A stretch of DNA of 64,000 bases from Marinilabiliaceae bacterium JC040 (GTDB lineage Bacteria; Bacteroidota; Bacteroidia; Bacteroidales; Marinifilaceae): the NCBI GenBank assembly GCA_022496785.1, contig SNAP01000006.1, forward strand, positions 62,001 to 126,000. The letters run 5' to 3'. The notes under the pieces were generated by a model, which worked only from the letters and a program-made list of their open reading frames with translations, did no database searches and was not told the origin of the DNA. The translations under genes and the position numbers were made by a program. Of the stretch, positions 44,639-53,376 are shown in pieces (position 1 is the stretch's first letter; each line of letters opens with the position of its first letter).

Positions 44639-46714
44639 TTATATATTTAATGATTTATCAAATTGTTTTCTTACACTATATTCACTTAATTTCCCTGCAT
44701 TCCAATGATTAATAGGCCTCATATATCCTACAATTCGTGAATATACTTCGCATGCAGATTTACATTTTGGACATTCTCTATGTTCTCCATATATATATCC
44801 ATGTTCTGGACATACACTAAATGTAGGAGAAATTGTAAGATATGGTAATTTGTAATTTGTAAATACCGTCTTTACAAGTTGTTTTATTGAATTTGGATTA
44901 GGAAGTTTTTCTCCTATAAATGTATGGAAAACCGTTCCCCCTGTATATGAACATTGTAACTTATCCTGTTTATCTAAGGCTTCAAATAAATCGTCAGTAT
45001 AATTTACTGGTAATTGTGTGGAATTAGTATAAAAAGGTTCTCCATTTCCTGTTGCTGAAATAATATCAGGAAATATCTTAGCATCTAATTTTGCTAATCT
45101 ATAAGAAGTTCCCTCAGCAGGTGTTGCTTCTAAATTATAAATATTACCTGTTTCGTCTTGAAATTCTTGAAGTACATCTTTCATATAGTTAAGAATCTCG
45201 AATGCAAGTGCTTGACCTTCATCGCTTGTTATATCTTTACCGATGAAATTAACACAACATTCATTCATTCCCACTAATCCTATTGTAGAAAAGTGGTTGT
45301 CCCAGTACTTACCCGATTTAGCTTTAATATTTCTTAGATAGAAAGTAGAGTATGGGAACAACCCCTTGTCAGTTAGAGTCTCTATTGTTTTACGTTTTAT
45401 TTCTAAACTGTTTTTACCAATATCCATTAGTTTTCTCAGTCGTTGTTTTAGATCTTCAATATTCTTTGATAAATACCCTAAACGTGGAAGATTTATAGTA
45501 ACTACTCCTACCGATCCTGTTAATGGATTCGACCCGAATAGTCCTCCACCTCTATTTTGAAGTTCTCGTTTGTCTAATCTTAAACGACAACACATGCTTC
45601 TTACATCATCAGGTTGCATGCTAGAATTTATAAAGTTTGAAAAATATGGAATTCCATATTTCCCTGTCATTTCAAATATTTTATTATTTATTGGATTATT
45701 CCAATCAAAATCCTTTCCTACATTATATGTTGGTATAGGAAAGGAGAAAACTGCATTATTGGCATCACCTTCCGACATCACTTCAACAAACGCTTTATTA
45801 AAAACATCCATCTCTTCTTGGAAATCTCCATAAGTATCATCCATTACTTTACCTCCAACTATTACTGGTTGATCTTTCATGAATTGAGGGATCTTCAGAT
45901 CCATAGTAACATTGGTGAATGGTGTTTGGAATCCTACTCTGGTTGGTACATTCACATTATATATAAATTCCTGAAGACATTGAACCACATTTTTATATGA
46001 TAGTTTATTATATCTGATAAATGGACATAAATATGTGTCAAAGTTTGAAAAGGCTTGTGCTCCTGCAGCTTCTCCCTGCATAGTGTAAAAGAAATTTACA
46101 ATCTGACCTAATGCTGTTCGTAGATATTTCGCAGGTCGACATTGAATCTTGTCGTTTACCCCTGTAAATCCACTCATTAGAAGATCTTGTAAATCCCAAC
46201 CTACGCAATAAACACTTAAAAAACCTAAATCGTGTATATGTAAAGCTCCACTTGAATGAGCTTCTTTTACTTCTGTTGGATATATTCTATTTAACCAATA
46301 TTCCGAAGATACTATTGATGAAATATGTTGATTTAAACCTTGAAGAGAAAATGTTGTATTAGCACTCTCTTTTACTCGCCAATCGGCAAGACTTAAATAA
46401 TTATCTATTAAATCAAGGTTTGATAGTAAATCTTTTGTAGATCTTATATTTTCTCTTTTACTTCTGTATAAAATAAAAGCTTTAGTTACATTATATGGTG
46501 CCGATTTATATAGTACTTTTTCTACTATATCTTGAATAGTCTCTACATCATAAATTTTACCCGTTTCAAGATGTTCAATAACTTCTACGCAAAGTCTACT
46601 GGCTTCTTCTCGATTTGGACTACCTGTTGCTCTATAAGATTTAAATATTGCTTGTGTTATTTTCTCCGCTTCAAATGGTACTATCTGTCCATTTCTTTTT
46701 CTTATTTCATACAT
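44639..46714 (-). CDS. nrdD: Anaerobic (class III) ribonucleoside-triphosphate reductase
   Basis: The 691-residue enzyme has an N-terminal ATP-cone (about 1-90), the ten-stranded reductase barrel, a C-terminal zinc site (C-P-E-H-G and C-P-K-C) and the glycyl-radical segment R-I-V-G-Y-M with Gly663. It makes dNTPs without oxygen and without B12. The gene sits behind a cobalamin riboswitch, so it should be shut off when coenzyme B12 is plentiful. This suggests a second, B12-dependent reductase elsewhere in the genome. Confidence 0.96.
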   Translation of the reverse strand: MYEIRKRNGQIVPFEAEKITQAIFKSYRATGSPNREEASRLCVEVIEHLETGKIYDVETIQDIVEKVLYKSAPYNVTKAFILYRSKRENIRSTKDLLSNLDLIDNYLSLADWRVKESANTTFSLQGLNQHISSIVSSEYWLNRIYPTEVKEAHSSGALHIHDLGFLSVYCVGWDLQDLLMSGFTGVNDKIQCRPAKYLRTALGQIVNFFYTMQGEAAGAQAFSNFDTYLCPFIRYNKLSYKNVVQCLQEFIYNVNVPTRVGFQTPFTNVTMDLKIPQFMKDQPVIVGGKVMDDTYGDFQEEMDVFNKAFVEVMSEGDANNAVFSFPIPTYNVGKDFDWNNPINNKIFEMTGKYGIPYFSNFINSSMQPDDVRSMCCRLRLDKRELQNRGGGLFGSNPLTGSVGVVTINLPRLGYLSKNIEDLKQRLRKLMDIGKNSLEIKRKTIETLTDKGLFPYSTFYLRNIKAKSGKYWDNHFSTIGLVGMNECCVNFIGKDITSDEGQALAFEILNYMKDVLQEFQDETGNIYNLEATPAEGTSYRLAKLDAKIFPDIISATGNGEPFYTNSTQLPVNYTDDLFEALDKQDKLQCSYTGGTVFHTFIGEKLPNPNSIKQLVKTVFTNYKLPYLTISPTFSVCPEHGYIYGEHRECPKCKSACEVYSRIVGYMRPINHWNAGKLSEYSVRKQFDKSLNI

Positions 46715-46846
46715 ACTATTAAAACGTGTTTGTTAGTTAAAAATTAATAGTAGTAGCGGGGATATAAAAAGAATAAACATACCAAACCCTATAAAAGTAT
46801 GGTACATTCATATTTTTGTTTTTCACCCGAAAACTACAAAATATCT

Positions 46847-47015
46847 AAATAGGAGGCAGGTCTTCTGGCTTGTTCTAATTTTACTCCTTCCCATCATCTT
46901 TTGAAATGACAGTGGAACATTTGTAAAATCTTTTGTATAGAACTTACAGCTACGGGGATAGCTCCAGATTTTAACTGGATTCCCTTTTAATTTACCGTGG
47001 TAAAACCATCTATTT
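46847..47015 (-). ncRNA. Cobalamin (B12) riboswitch in the nrdD leader
   Basis: On the minus strand the conserved blocks occur in order: AAAAGGGAA (46980-46988), then GTTAAAATC, the CCCCGTAGCTGTAA block, CCACTG, GGGAAGG and the B12-box AAGCCAGAAGACCTGCC near the 3' end. AAATAG (5') and CTATTT (3') can close P1. The transcript start predicted from the -7 box falls at the 5' edge of P1. About 130 bases lie between the element and the nrdD ATG. A weak CATAC/GTATG hairpin (46778-46801) followed by a U-rich stretch could be the expression platform. Confidence 0.95.
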
Positions 47016-47019
47016 GTGA

Positions 47020-47027
47020 CAAATCTA
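47020..47027 (-). promoter_or_regulatory. -7 promoter box for the riboswitch-nrdDG operon
   Basis: The minus strand reads TAGATTTG, matching TAnnTTTG, immediately before the riboswitch. RNA would begin near 47013, so the riboswitch is the first thing transcribed. Confidence 0.65.
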
Positions 47028-47089
47028 ATAAAAGAATGTCAATAAAAGTTATAAAAAAGAAAAATAATTCACTTAGAATTTAAAATTAG

Positions 47090-47097
47090 TATATTTG
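47090..47097 (+). promoter_or_regulatory. -7 promoter box for the NarL-type two-component operon
   Basis: TATATTTG matches the consensus and lies 27 bases before the GTG start of the histidine kinase gene. The promoter is divergent from the riboswitch promoter, 63 bases away. Confidence 0.55.
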
Positions 47098-47124
47098 AAA
47101 AAACAATAATTTTAAATATTCAAA

Positions 47125-48075
47125 GTGCAAAATTTTATAATCTTTCTTTCTGTTTTGATGCATATCATCACTGCCTGTATAGCTTTTAGTTTAGTAAAAA
47201 AAACAAAGTATAATGCCTCATGGATATTAATAACTATAGGTTTTACTTTTATCGCTCTTTATCGATCAATAGATTTATTTCCAATACTTATTCAGCAAAA
47301 AGGAGAGGTGATTACCCTAATTCAAAGATGGTTAGGATTTGTAATCTCTTTAGTTTTAGTGATTGGTGTATTTTACATAAGAAAGATATTTAAATTTCTT
47401 AAAGATCTTGATTTAATAAGAGAACGTTCAGAACAAAAATTATTATCTGCTGTAATTAGAACAGAGGAAAATGAAAGGAAAAGATTTGCTAAAGAATTAC
47501 ACGATGGAATAGGTCCATTACTATCTGTAGCTAAAATGCTATTATCAGGAATATCTTACGACAAAACATCCGATATGAATACTAAAATAGTTGATAATAC
47601 TAGTCAAGTGATTGATGAGGCTATTGTAACTGTTCGTGAAATATCAGCAAGTTTAAGTCCTCATACTTTAAATCATTTTGGTCTTAAAATAGCTCTAGAA
47701 TCTCTTATTAATAAATTAAAACCTGTAAAAGATTTAACTTTTAATTTTGAGACTAATATTGGTAAATCAAGAATAAATTATAATATTGAGGTAATTATTT
47801 ATAGAGTATTATGTGAATTAATTAACAACACTATAAAACATGCTGATGCAACACTAGTTAATATCGTTTTAAATCTCGATAAACCGATACTACATATTGA
47901 GTATTCCGATAATGGTATAGGTTTTAATAGTAGTTCTAACAGTATTATAAGTAATGGTATTGGTTTAGACAATATCATTAATAGATTAGAATCTGTCAAT
48001 GGAGATATAGAACTTCAAAGCGAGGAAGGTAAAGGGATGAAGGCTATAATAGATGTTAGTATTGTTGCCAAATAA
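47125..48075 (+). CDS. Membrane sensor histidine kinase, NarX/LiaS type
   Basis: The 316-residue protein has three membrane segments (about 1-24, 32-52 and 68-90) with very little periplasmic sequence, a short coiled linker, the HisKA_3 box F-A-K-E-L-H-D-G-I-G with His126, and an HATPase domain with N-N-T-I-K-H-A and D-N-G-I-G. It would sense a membrane or cytosolic cue and phosphorylate the regulator encoded next. The start is GTG at 47125; no ATG precedes the first helix. Confidence 0.88.
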   Translation: MQNFIIFLSVLMHIITACIAFSLVKKTKYNASWILITIGFTFIALYRSIDLFPILIQQKGEVITLIQRWLGFVISLVLVIGVFYIRKIFKFLKDLDLIRERSEQKLLSAVIRTEENERKRFAKELHDGIGPLLSVAKMLLSGISYDKTSDMNTKIVDNTSQVIDEAIVTVREISASLSPHTLNHFGLKIALESLINKLKPVKDLTFNFETNIGKSRINYNIEVIIYRVLCELINNTIKHADATLVNIVLNLDKPILHIEYSDNGIGFNSSSNSIISNGIGLDNIINRLESVNGDIELQSEEGKGMKAIIDVSIVAK

Positions 48076-48082
48076 TAAATAT

Positions 48083-48727
48083 ATGAAAAAATATAATATA
48101 GCAATTGTCGATGATCATAAATTATTTAGAGAGGGAATGAAACTACTTTTAAGTAATGTAGAAATAGTTGAAAATATTTATGAAGCATGCAATGGATTAG
48201 AGTTTCTACATTTACTTGAAAAAGAAAGTGTTGATATTGTTCTTATGGATATTGAAATGCCAGAAATGGGGGGAGTAGAGGCGACTCGTATAGCTATAAC
48301 AAAAGATCCTAATTTAAAGATTATTGCTCTTTCGATGTACGGAGAGGAAATGTATTATTATCAAATGTTAGAAGCAGGAGCAAAAGGTTTTCTACTTAAA
48401 GATTCTGGAATGCAAAATGTTTTAGAAGCTATTAATACCGTTTGTGATGGTTCAAGTTATTTCTCAGAGGAATTATTATTCAATATACTTCAAAATCTTA
48501 GAACAAATAAGAAAATAGAGCAAATAGCTGGTGATTTATCTGAGAGAGAATTAGAAATACTCTATTATGTATGTAAAGGATTCTCTAACCAAGAAATTGC
48601 CGATGAATTATGTATAAGTAAAAGGACGGTTGATAAACATAGAGGAAATCTTCTTTCAAAAACTCAATCTAAAAATACTGCAAGTCTTGTTGTTTTTGCA
48701 ATTAAAAATAAACTAATTGAAATCTAA
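48083..48727 (+). CDS. NarL/FixJ-family response regulator
   Basis: From the ATG at 48083 this has 214 residues. The receiver domain has Asp10-Asp11, the phosphate acceptor Asp56 in L-M-D-I-E-M-P and a Lys in L-L-K-D; the C-terminal LuxR helix-turn-helix reads L-S-E-R-E-L-E-I-L and S-N-Q-E-I-A-D-E-L. The in-frame TTG ten codons upstream overlaps the kinase stop and is less likely. It is the cognate partner of the kinase 7 bases upstream; targets are unknown. The RSH gene follows after 2 bases. Confidence 0.9.
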   Translation: MKKYNIAIVDDHKLFREGMKLLLSNVEIVENIYEACNGLEFLHLLEKESVDIVLMDIEMPEMGGVEATRIAITKDPNLKIIALSMYGEEMYYYQMLEAGAKGFLLKDSGMQNVLEAINTVCDGSSYFSEELLFNILQNLRTNKKIEQIAGDLSERELEILYYVCKGFSNQEIADELCISKRTVDKHRGNLLSKTQSKNTASLVVFAIKNKLIEI

Positions 48728-48729
48728 TT

Positions 48730-50907
48730 ATGAGCGATTTAAGAAAAGAAATTATTATAAAATATCGTCGTTTACTTAAAGGTTGTAGAAATTTATTATC
48801 CTCTGAAGATATTAATATAGTGCGAAAGGCTTTTGATATTGCTTTAGAAAATAATGAAAATTCTAATGGAAGATTAGATTTAAAGAAAACTATTAAAACT
48901 TTAGATATAAGTCTTATCATTGCTGAAGAAATAGGATTAGGAAGATCATCTATTATATCTTCTCTAATATATAAAGTAATTGTTGGATCTAATATTGAAA
49001 ACGAAGATCTTCAAGAAATGTTTGGACCAACAGTAAGTCGTATTATTTCTGGACTAAGAAAAGTAAAACAAGTATATAAGCAGCATAAGGTAGTATACAA
49101 CGAGAATTTTAGAAAACTATTACTATCTTTTTCTGAGGATGTTAGAGTTCAACTTATTTTTCTTGCTCAAAAATTATATCATCTAAGAAATATAGACTCT
49201 TTCCCAAATGAACAGGCTAAAATAGATCTAGCTAATGAGTTAATAAATATATATATACCTTTTGCTCATAGATTAGGTTTGTATGCTATTAAATCAGAAA
49301 TGGAGGATAAATGTTTAAAAGTCCTTCAACCTAAAATATACAGATCTATTGAACAAAAATTAGAGGCAAGTTCTAAAAGTCGTGATCTTTATATAGATAA
49401 ATTCACTAGTCCTCTAACAAAAGAATTAGATGAGGTTGGTATTAAATATAAAATAAAGGCAAGAACGAAATCTGTAGCTTCAATCTTAAATAAAATGAAG
49501 AAAAAGCAGGTAGAGTTCGAGGAAGTTTACGATATCTTTGCTATTCGAATTATTATAGATACTATTCCTAAAAGAGAGAAGCTAGAATGTTGGAAAGTAT
49601 ATTCAATAGTTTCAGATTTATATATGCCAAATCCCAACAGGTTAAGAGATTGGATAACAGTTCCTAAAGCTAATGGATATGAATCTCTACAAACAACAGT
49701 TATGGGACCTGAAGATAAATGGGTAGAGGTGCAGATTCGTACGGTTCGTATGGATGAAATAGCTGAAAAAGGGTTTGCAGCTCATTGGAAATATAAAGGA
49801 GGGAAAAGTGAACAAGCTACTGAAAGATGGTTAACCGATTTAAGAGAGATTCTAGAAAATGGAGATTCTGAAGGTTTCGACCTAATGGATAGTTTTAAAG
49901 TGAAACTATACAATAAAGAGGTTTATGTATTTACTCCAACAGGAGAATTGAAGAAACTTCCTGCAGGAGCTTCAATTATAGATTTTGCCTACTCTATTCA
50001 TACTGATATAGGAGATAAATGTATAGGTGGAAAAGTAAATCAAAAAAATGTGCCTTTAAGATATGTTCTTAATAATGGTGATACTGTTTCTGTTATTACA
50101 TCTCAAAGTCAACAACCAAATATCGATTGGTTAAATCATGTAGTTACTTCAAAGGCTAGAAATAAGATAAGGCAATTCCTTAAAGAAGAAGAGTATAAAG
50201 TTGCTGAAATAGGTAAAGAAACTTTAGCTAGAAGATTGAAGAATTGGAAAATTCAAAATGATGATGAGGTTATTAGTAAACTAATGAATGAATTCAATTG
50301 TAAATTGGCTGTTGATTTATATTCTAAAATAGCTGAAGAGAAAATTGATTTTACTCAAATAAAAGAAGTAATTACTCGTGTAGTTCCTGAGAAAGTTACA
50401 GAAGATGTTGAAATTATATCTGCGATATCAAAAAATAGAAACCAGGATACTCTACTTGTAGATGACAATCTTTCTAATGTACATTATTCTTTTGCAAAAT
50501 GTTGTAATCCAGTTAGAGGTGATCAAATTGTAGGATTTGTTTCTATCGGTGCTGGAATTAAGATTCACAGACAAAATTGTAAAAATGCTATAGATTTAAT
50601 GAATCGTTATCCTTACAGAATGGTTGATGCTAAGTGGACTAATGATGGAAGTACCGATTTTGAAGTCGTTCTAATAATATTAGGAAATGATGAATTAGGA
50701 TTAATAGGGAATATAACTTCTATACTAGGAAAAGAATTTAATGTTAAAATGAAATCTATTAATATTTCTACAGATGGTGGATTATTTGAAGGAAAAATCA
50801 CTATTACAATAGATAATGCAATTCATCTTTCAAATGTTATTAATAATCTCAAGAAAATTAAAGGAGTGACTAAAGTTTCAAGATATGAATCCTTAGTTGA
50901 GAATTAG
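48730..50907 (+). CDS. RelA/SpoT homologue with degenerate hydrolase domain
   Basis: The 725-residue RSH protein has an HD-type N-terminal region, a (p)ppGpp synthetase domain (about 235-360, with K-S-V-A-S-I-L-N-K-M-K and E-V-Q-I-R-T), a TGS domain near 395-455 and a C-terminal ACT domain. In the hydrolase region the H-D pair is missing: S-S-L-I-Y-K-V-I-V stands where active enzymes have L-L-H-D-V-V-E. It should therefore make but not degrade (p)ppGpp. It begins 2 bases after the response regulator, so it is probably co-transcribed with that system. Confidence 0.9.
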   Translation: MSDLRKEIIIKYRRLLKGCRNLLSSEDINIVRKAFDIALENNENSNGRLDLKKTIKTLDISLIIAEEIGLGRSSIISSLIYKVIVGSNIENEDLQEMFGPTVSRIISGLRKVKQVYKQHKVVYNENFRKLLLSFSEDVRVQLIFLAQKLYHLRNIDSFPNEQAKIDLANELINIYIPFAHRLGLYAIKSEMEDKCLKVLQPKIYRSIEQKLEASSKSRDLYIDKFTSPLTKELDEVGIKYKIKARTKSVASILNKMKKKQVEFEEVYDIFAIRIIIDTIPKREKLECWKVYSIVSDLYMPNPNRLRDWITVPKANGYESLQTTVMGPEDKWVEVQIRTVRMDEIAEKGFAAHWKYKGGKSEQATERWLTDLREILENGDSEGFDLMDSFKVKLYNKEVYVFTPTGELKKLPAGASIIDFAYSIHTDIGDKCIGGKVNQKNVPLRYVLNNGDTVSVITSQSQQPNIDWLNHVVTSKARNKIRQFLKEEEYKVAEIGKETLARRLKNWKIQNDDEVISKLMNEFNCKLAVDLYSKIAEEKIDFTQIKEVITRVVPEKVTEDVEIISAISKNRNQDTLLVDDNLSNVHYSFAKCCNPVRGDQIVGFVSIGAGIKIHRQNCKNAIDLMNRYPYRMVDAKWTNDGSTDFEVVLIILGNDELGLIGNITSILGKEFNVKMKSINISTDGGLFEGKITITIDNAIHLSNVINNLKKIKGVTKVSRYESLVEN

Positions 50908-50980
50908 AATATTCTAAATACTAAACTAATAATTAATCTATATATATCATGTAAACTTTAAGTTTCATTTTATATATACC

Positions 50981-51667
50981 TTAATTATTAGTATTTATTG
51001 TCAATTTATATCCCACACCTCTATGGTTTACAATTTTAACATTACTATCTGTAGAGAATATATTTCTTAATTTTGTAATATATACTTGCAAACTACAAGA
51101 GTTGTAATAATTATCTTCACCCCATAGATTAACTAATATCGATTTACTTGTAACAGTTTCTTCAATATTTCTACATAGCTCCAATAATACGTCAGATTCT
51201 CTTTGTGAAATCTTTTTCTTAGAATCACTATCTGATATAGTGCAATTAGAACTATCGAAAGAAAAACTACCAATTCTAAAAATGTGTTTTTCTGTTTTTT
51301 TAGCATTTCTTCCTAATAGGCTTTTTACTCTTGCTATTAATTCGTTCATATCAAATGGTTTACGAAGATAGTCGTTACCACCTATTTCAAAGCCATGAAC
51401 TACATCTTCTGAAGCCGATCTTGCTGATAAAAATAAAATAGGCACATCTATTCCCATTTTTCTTAATTCTTCAACAAACGAAAATCCATCTAAATTTGGC
51501 ATCATTATATCTGTAATAATAATGTCAGGATTGAAATATTTATATTTATCTAATCCTTCTTTTCCATCATGAGCAATGTCCACATTAAAACCTTTGTCTT
51601 CAAGTGCATATGCAATAATCTCAGCTAAAGTAGTTTCATCTTCAACAAGTAATATATTATTTTTCAT
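50981..51667 (-). CDS. OmpR-family response regulator (RprY-like)
   Basis: The 228-residue protein has a receiver domain with Glu9-Asp10 and acceptor Asp53 in I-I-T-D-I-M-M-P, and a C-terminal winged helix ending R-G-V-G-Y-K-L. OmpR-type regulators bind as dimers to direct repeats one helical turn apart. Its start overlaps the kinase gene by 11 bases. The likely binding sites are the CTTAAG-type repeats upstream of the operon. Confidence 0.92.
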   Translation of the reverse strand: MKNNILLVEDETTLAEIIAYALEDKGFNVDIAHDGKEGLDKYKYFNPDIIITDIMMPNLDGFSFVEELRKMGIDVPILFLSARSASEDVVHGFEIGGNDYLRKPFDMNELIARVKSLLGRNAKKTEKHIFRIGSFSFDSSNCTISDSDSKKKISQRESDVLLELCRNIEETVTSKSILVNLWGEDNYYNSCSLQVYITKLRNIFSTDSNVKIVNHRGVGYKLTINTNN

Positions 51668-53222
51668 TTTTAGGAAATTTAATTATGAATTTTGAACCTT
51701 TACCCAAAATACTATCAACTTCTATACTACCTTTATGCTTCTCAACTATCAATCTTGTATAATATAAACCAAGACCAAAGCCTTTTATATTATGAATATT
51801 TCCAGTTGGTATTCTGTAGAATTTATCAAATATTCTTTTTTTGTGATTTTTGCTAATTCCTATACCATTGTCTTCTATGCTTATTATATGGTAAAAAGAG
51901 TTTGAATTAACGAAAATATTAACTGTAGTATTGTCCTTTGAGTATTTTATTGAATTATCAATTATTGTACTTATAATATTCTTAAAATGGAATTTATCTG
52001 CTCTAATATCTACTTCTGAACCTGATATTTCTAAATTGAATTTTACATCTTTATCACATTTAATACTTGTAGAATCAATAATTTCTTTAATTATTTCTTC
52101 AATATTAAAGACTGAATATGATAATCTAAATTCACTATTCTCTTGTACCGAAAGAGATAGAATTTTTTCTACCATTGATGATAAATTATGTAATTCTTTT
52201 CTTATAGCTTTATGAAATCTATATTTGATTTTAGTATTATCTTTTTCAATACTATCTATTAATACATCATTTGCTGCATTTATTGTTGCAATAGGAGTCT
52301 TTAATTCATGAGTAATATTGTGAGTAAAATCTTGTCTCATTTCTTCAATACTCTTCTGTTTAAAGATTGTTTTTAAAAGGTATATAAATGAAATACTTAA
52401 TGAAATAAGAATTAATAGAGAGGATAAAAATATCCATTTCATAGTATTTAAAAATAAATAGTTTGGATTCTCTATTTCTATTCTGCATACTAATTTTAAT
52501 TTTTCATCTATTACCTTATTGAATATAATTTTGTTGTTTATCTTTCTACCTAAATTCTGTTTAATTTTATTATCTTTTACAATACTAATATTGTGCATTA
52601 AATATATTTCATTTTTTTCTAGATAGGAAGTAAATAAACTATCTATCTTATGTAGATTATACTTGTTGTCTTTAATAGCATTCAATATAAAAATTGATAC
52701 ACTAGATGCAGCTTCTGGAAATATTGATATAATATTATCACTAATTGATTTGTCTTTAGATTCAAACATTTTTTTAAAAATAGAATTTAAATCTTTGCTT
52801 AAACTATCTCTATATTTCTTCGAGTTTAATTTTGAATTTATATATTTTACGTCTTCTTCCTTAAGATATTTTGACTTTTTTTTATTAATTCTATTGATTA
52901 ATATTTTATCCTTAATATTTCTAGTATCAATATATTCAATTTTATGTGTATCATTTCTTTCATCTAAAACTTTAGCGTTTATATTTATATATATTGTATC
53001 GTCTTTAGTTTTTTTATTATTACTTATTTTAGGGATGTTCGATTGTATCCTATATCTTAAATCATTATAAAAAGCCTTTTGGATAGAAATATCTAGCTTT
53101 TGTTCAAATTTTTCTCTCATATCAGAATACATACTTGTAAGCCAATATATTTGCATACTCATAAATATAATTAGTGAGAGACTAATAATTACTGATACTA
53201 TTTTGAAATGATTCTTATGCAT
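51657..53222 (-). CDS. Sensor histidine kinase (RprX-like) with large periplasmic domain
   Basis: From the ATG at 53222 the protein has about 521 residues: a first membrane helix (about 8-28), a periplasmic region of some 225 residues, a second helix, then H-N-I-T-H-E-L-K-T-P with the phospho-acceptor His, and an HATPase domain with N-S-I-K-Y-S, D-N-G-I-G and G-F-G-L-G-L-Y. The plan matches the RprX/RprY pair of Bacteroides. In-frame codons to 53255 fall on the -7 box, so the shorter start is chosen. Confidence 0.9.
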   Translation of the reverse strand: MHKNHFKIVSVIISLSLIIFMSMQIYWLTSMYSDMREKFEQKLDISIQKAFYNDLRYRIQSNIPKISNNKKTKDDTIYININAKVLDERNDTHKIEYIDTRNIKDKILINRINKKKSKYLKEEDVKYINSKLNSKKYRDSLSKDLNSIFKKMFESKDKSISDNIISIFPEAASSVSIFILNAIKDNKYNLHKIDSLFTSYLEKNEIYLMHNISIVKDNKIKQNLGRKINNKIIFNKVIDEKLKLVCRIEIENPNYLFLNTMKWIFLSSLLILISLSISFIYLLKTIFKQKSIEEMRQDFTHNITHELKTPIATINAANDVLIDSIEKDNTKIKYRFHKAIRKELHNLSSMVEKILSLSVQENSEFRLSYSVFNIEEIIKEIIDSTSIKCDKDVKFNLEISGSEVDIRADKFHFKNIISTIIDNSIKYSKDNTTVNIFVNSNSFYHIISIEDNGIGISKNHKKRIFDKFYRIPTGNIHNIKGFGLGLYYTRLIVEKHKGSIEVDSILGKGSKFIIKFPKNEK

Positions 53223-53241
53223 AATATTCTTCTTTATTATA

Positions 53242-53249
53242 CAAATGTA
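53242..53249 (-). promoter_or_regulatory. -7 promoter box for the OmpR-type two-component operon
   Basis: The minus strand reads TACATTTG, matching TAnnTTTG, 20 bases before the kinase ATG. The repeat array lies 28 bases upstream of it, close to the -33 region. Confidence 0.6.
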
Positions 53250-53275
53250 TGTCATTAATTATTAATAGCAATGCA

Positions 53276-53312
53276 CTTAAGTTTATTTAAGGGTTCTTAA
53301 GTTTCACTTAAG
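53276..53312. promoter_or_regulatory. Four phased CTTAAG-type repeats, probable response-regulator operator
   Basis: TTAAG occurs at 53277, 53287, 53297 and 53308, that is at steps of 10, 10 and 11 bases; three of the four copies are CTTAAG and one is TTTAAG. The block can also be read as two copies of a ~20-base unit, CTTAAGTTT-n2-TTAAG. This is the helical-turn spacing used by OmpR-family regulators. It lies between the divergent kinase and GLPGLI genes, ending 22 bases before the GLPGLI -7 box and so covering its -33 region. Confidence 0.7.
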
Positions 53313-53334
53313 TATAACGAAGTACATACTGCTA

Positions 53335-53342
53335 TACTTTTG
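53335..53342 (+). promoter_or_regulatory. -7 promoter box for the GLPGLI gene
   Basis: TACTTTTG matches TAnnTTTG, 34 bases before the ATG. There is no TTG at -33; the repeat array occupies that place, which fits a promoter that needs an activator. Confidence 0.6.
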
Positions 53343-53376
53343 ATCTATCAAGAATTAATAAATTAAAAATAATATC

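Noticed and set aside
46778-46801. Clear riboswitch terminator hairpin before nrdD
   Set aside because: Only a five-base stem with a 14-base loop can be drawn by eye; the mechanism (termination or start-site blocking) cannot be settled from this.
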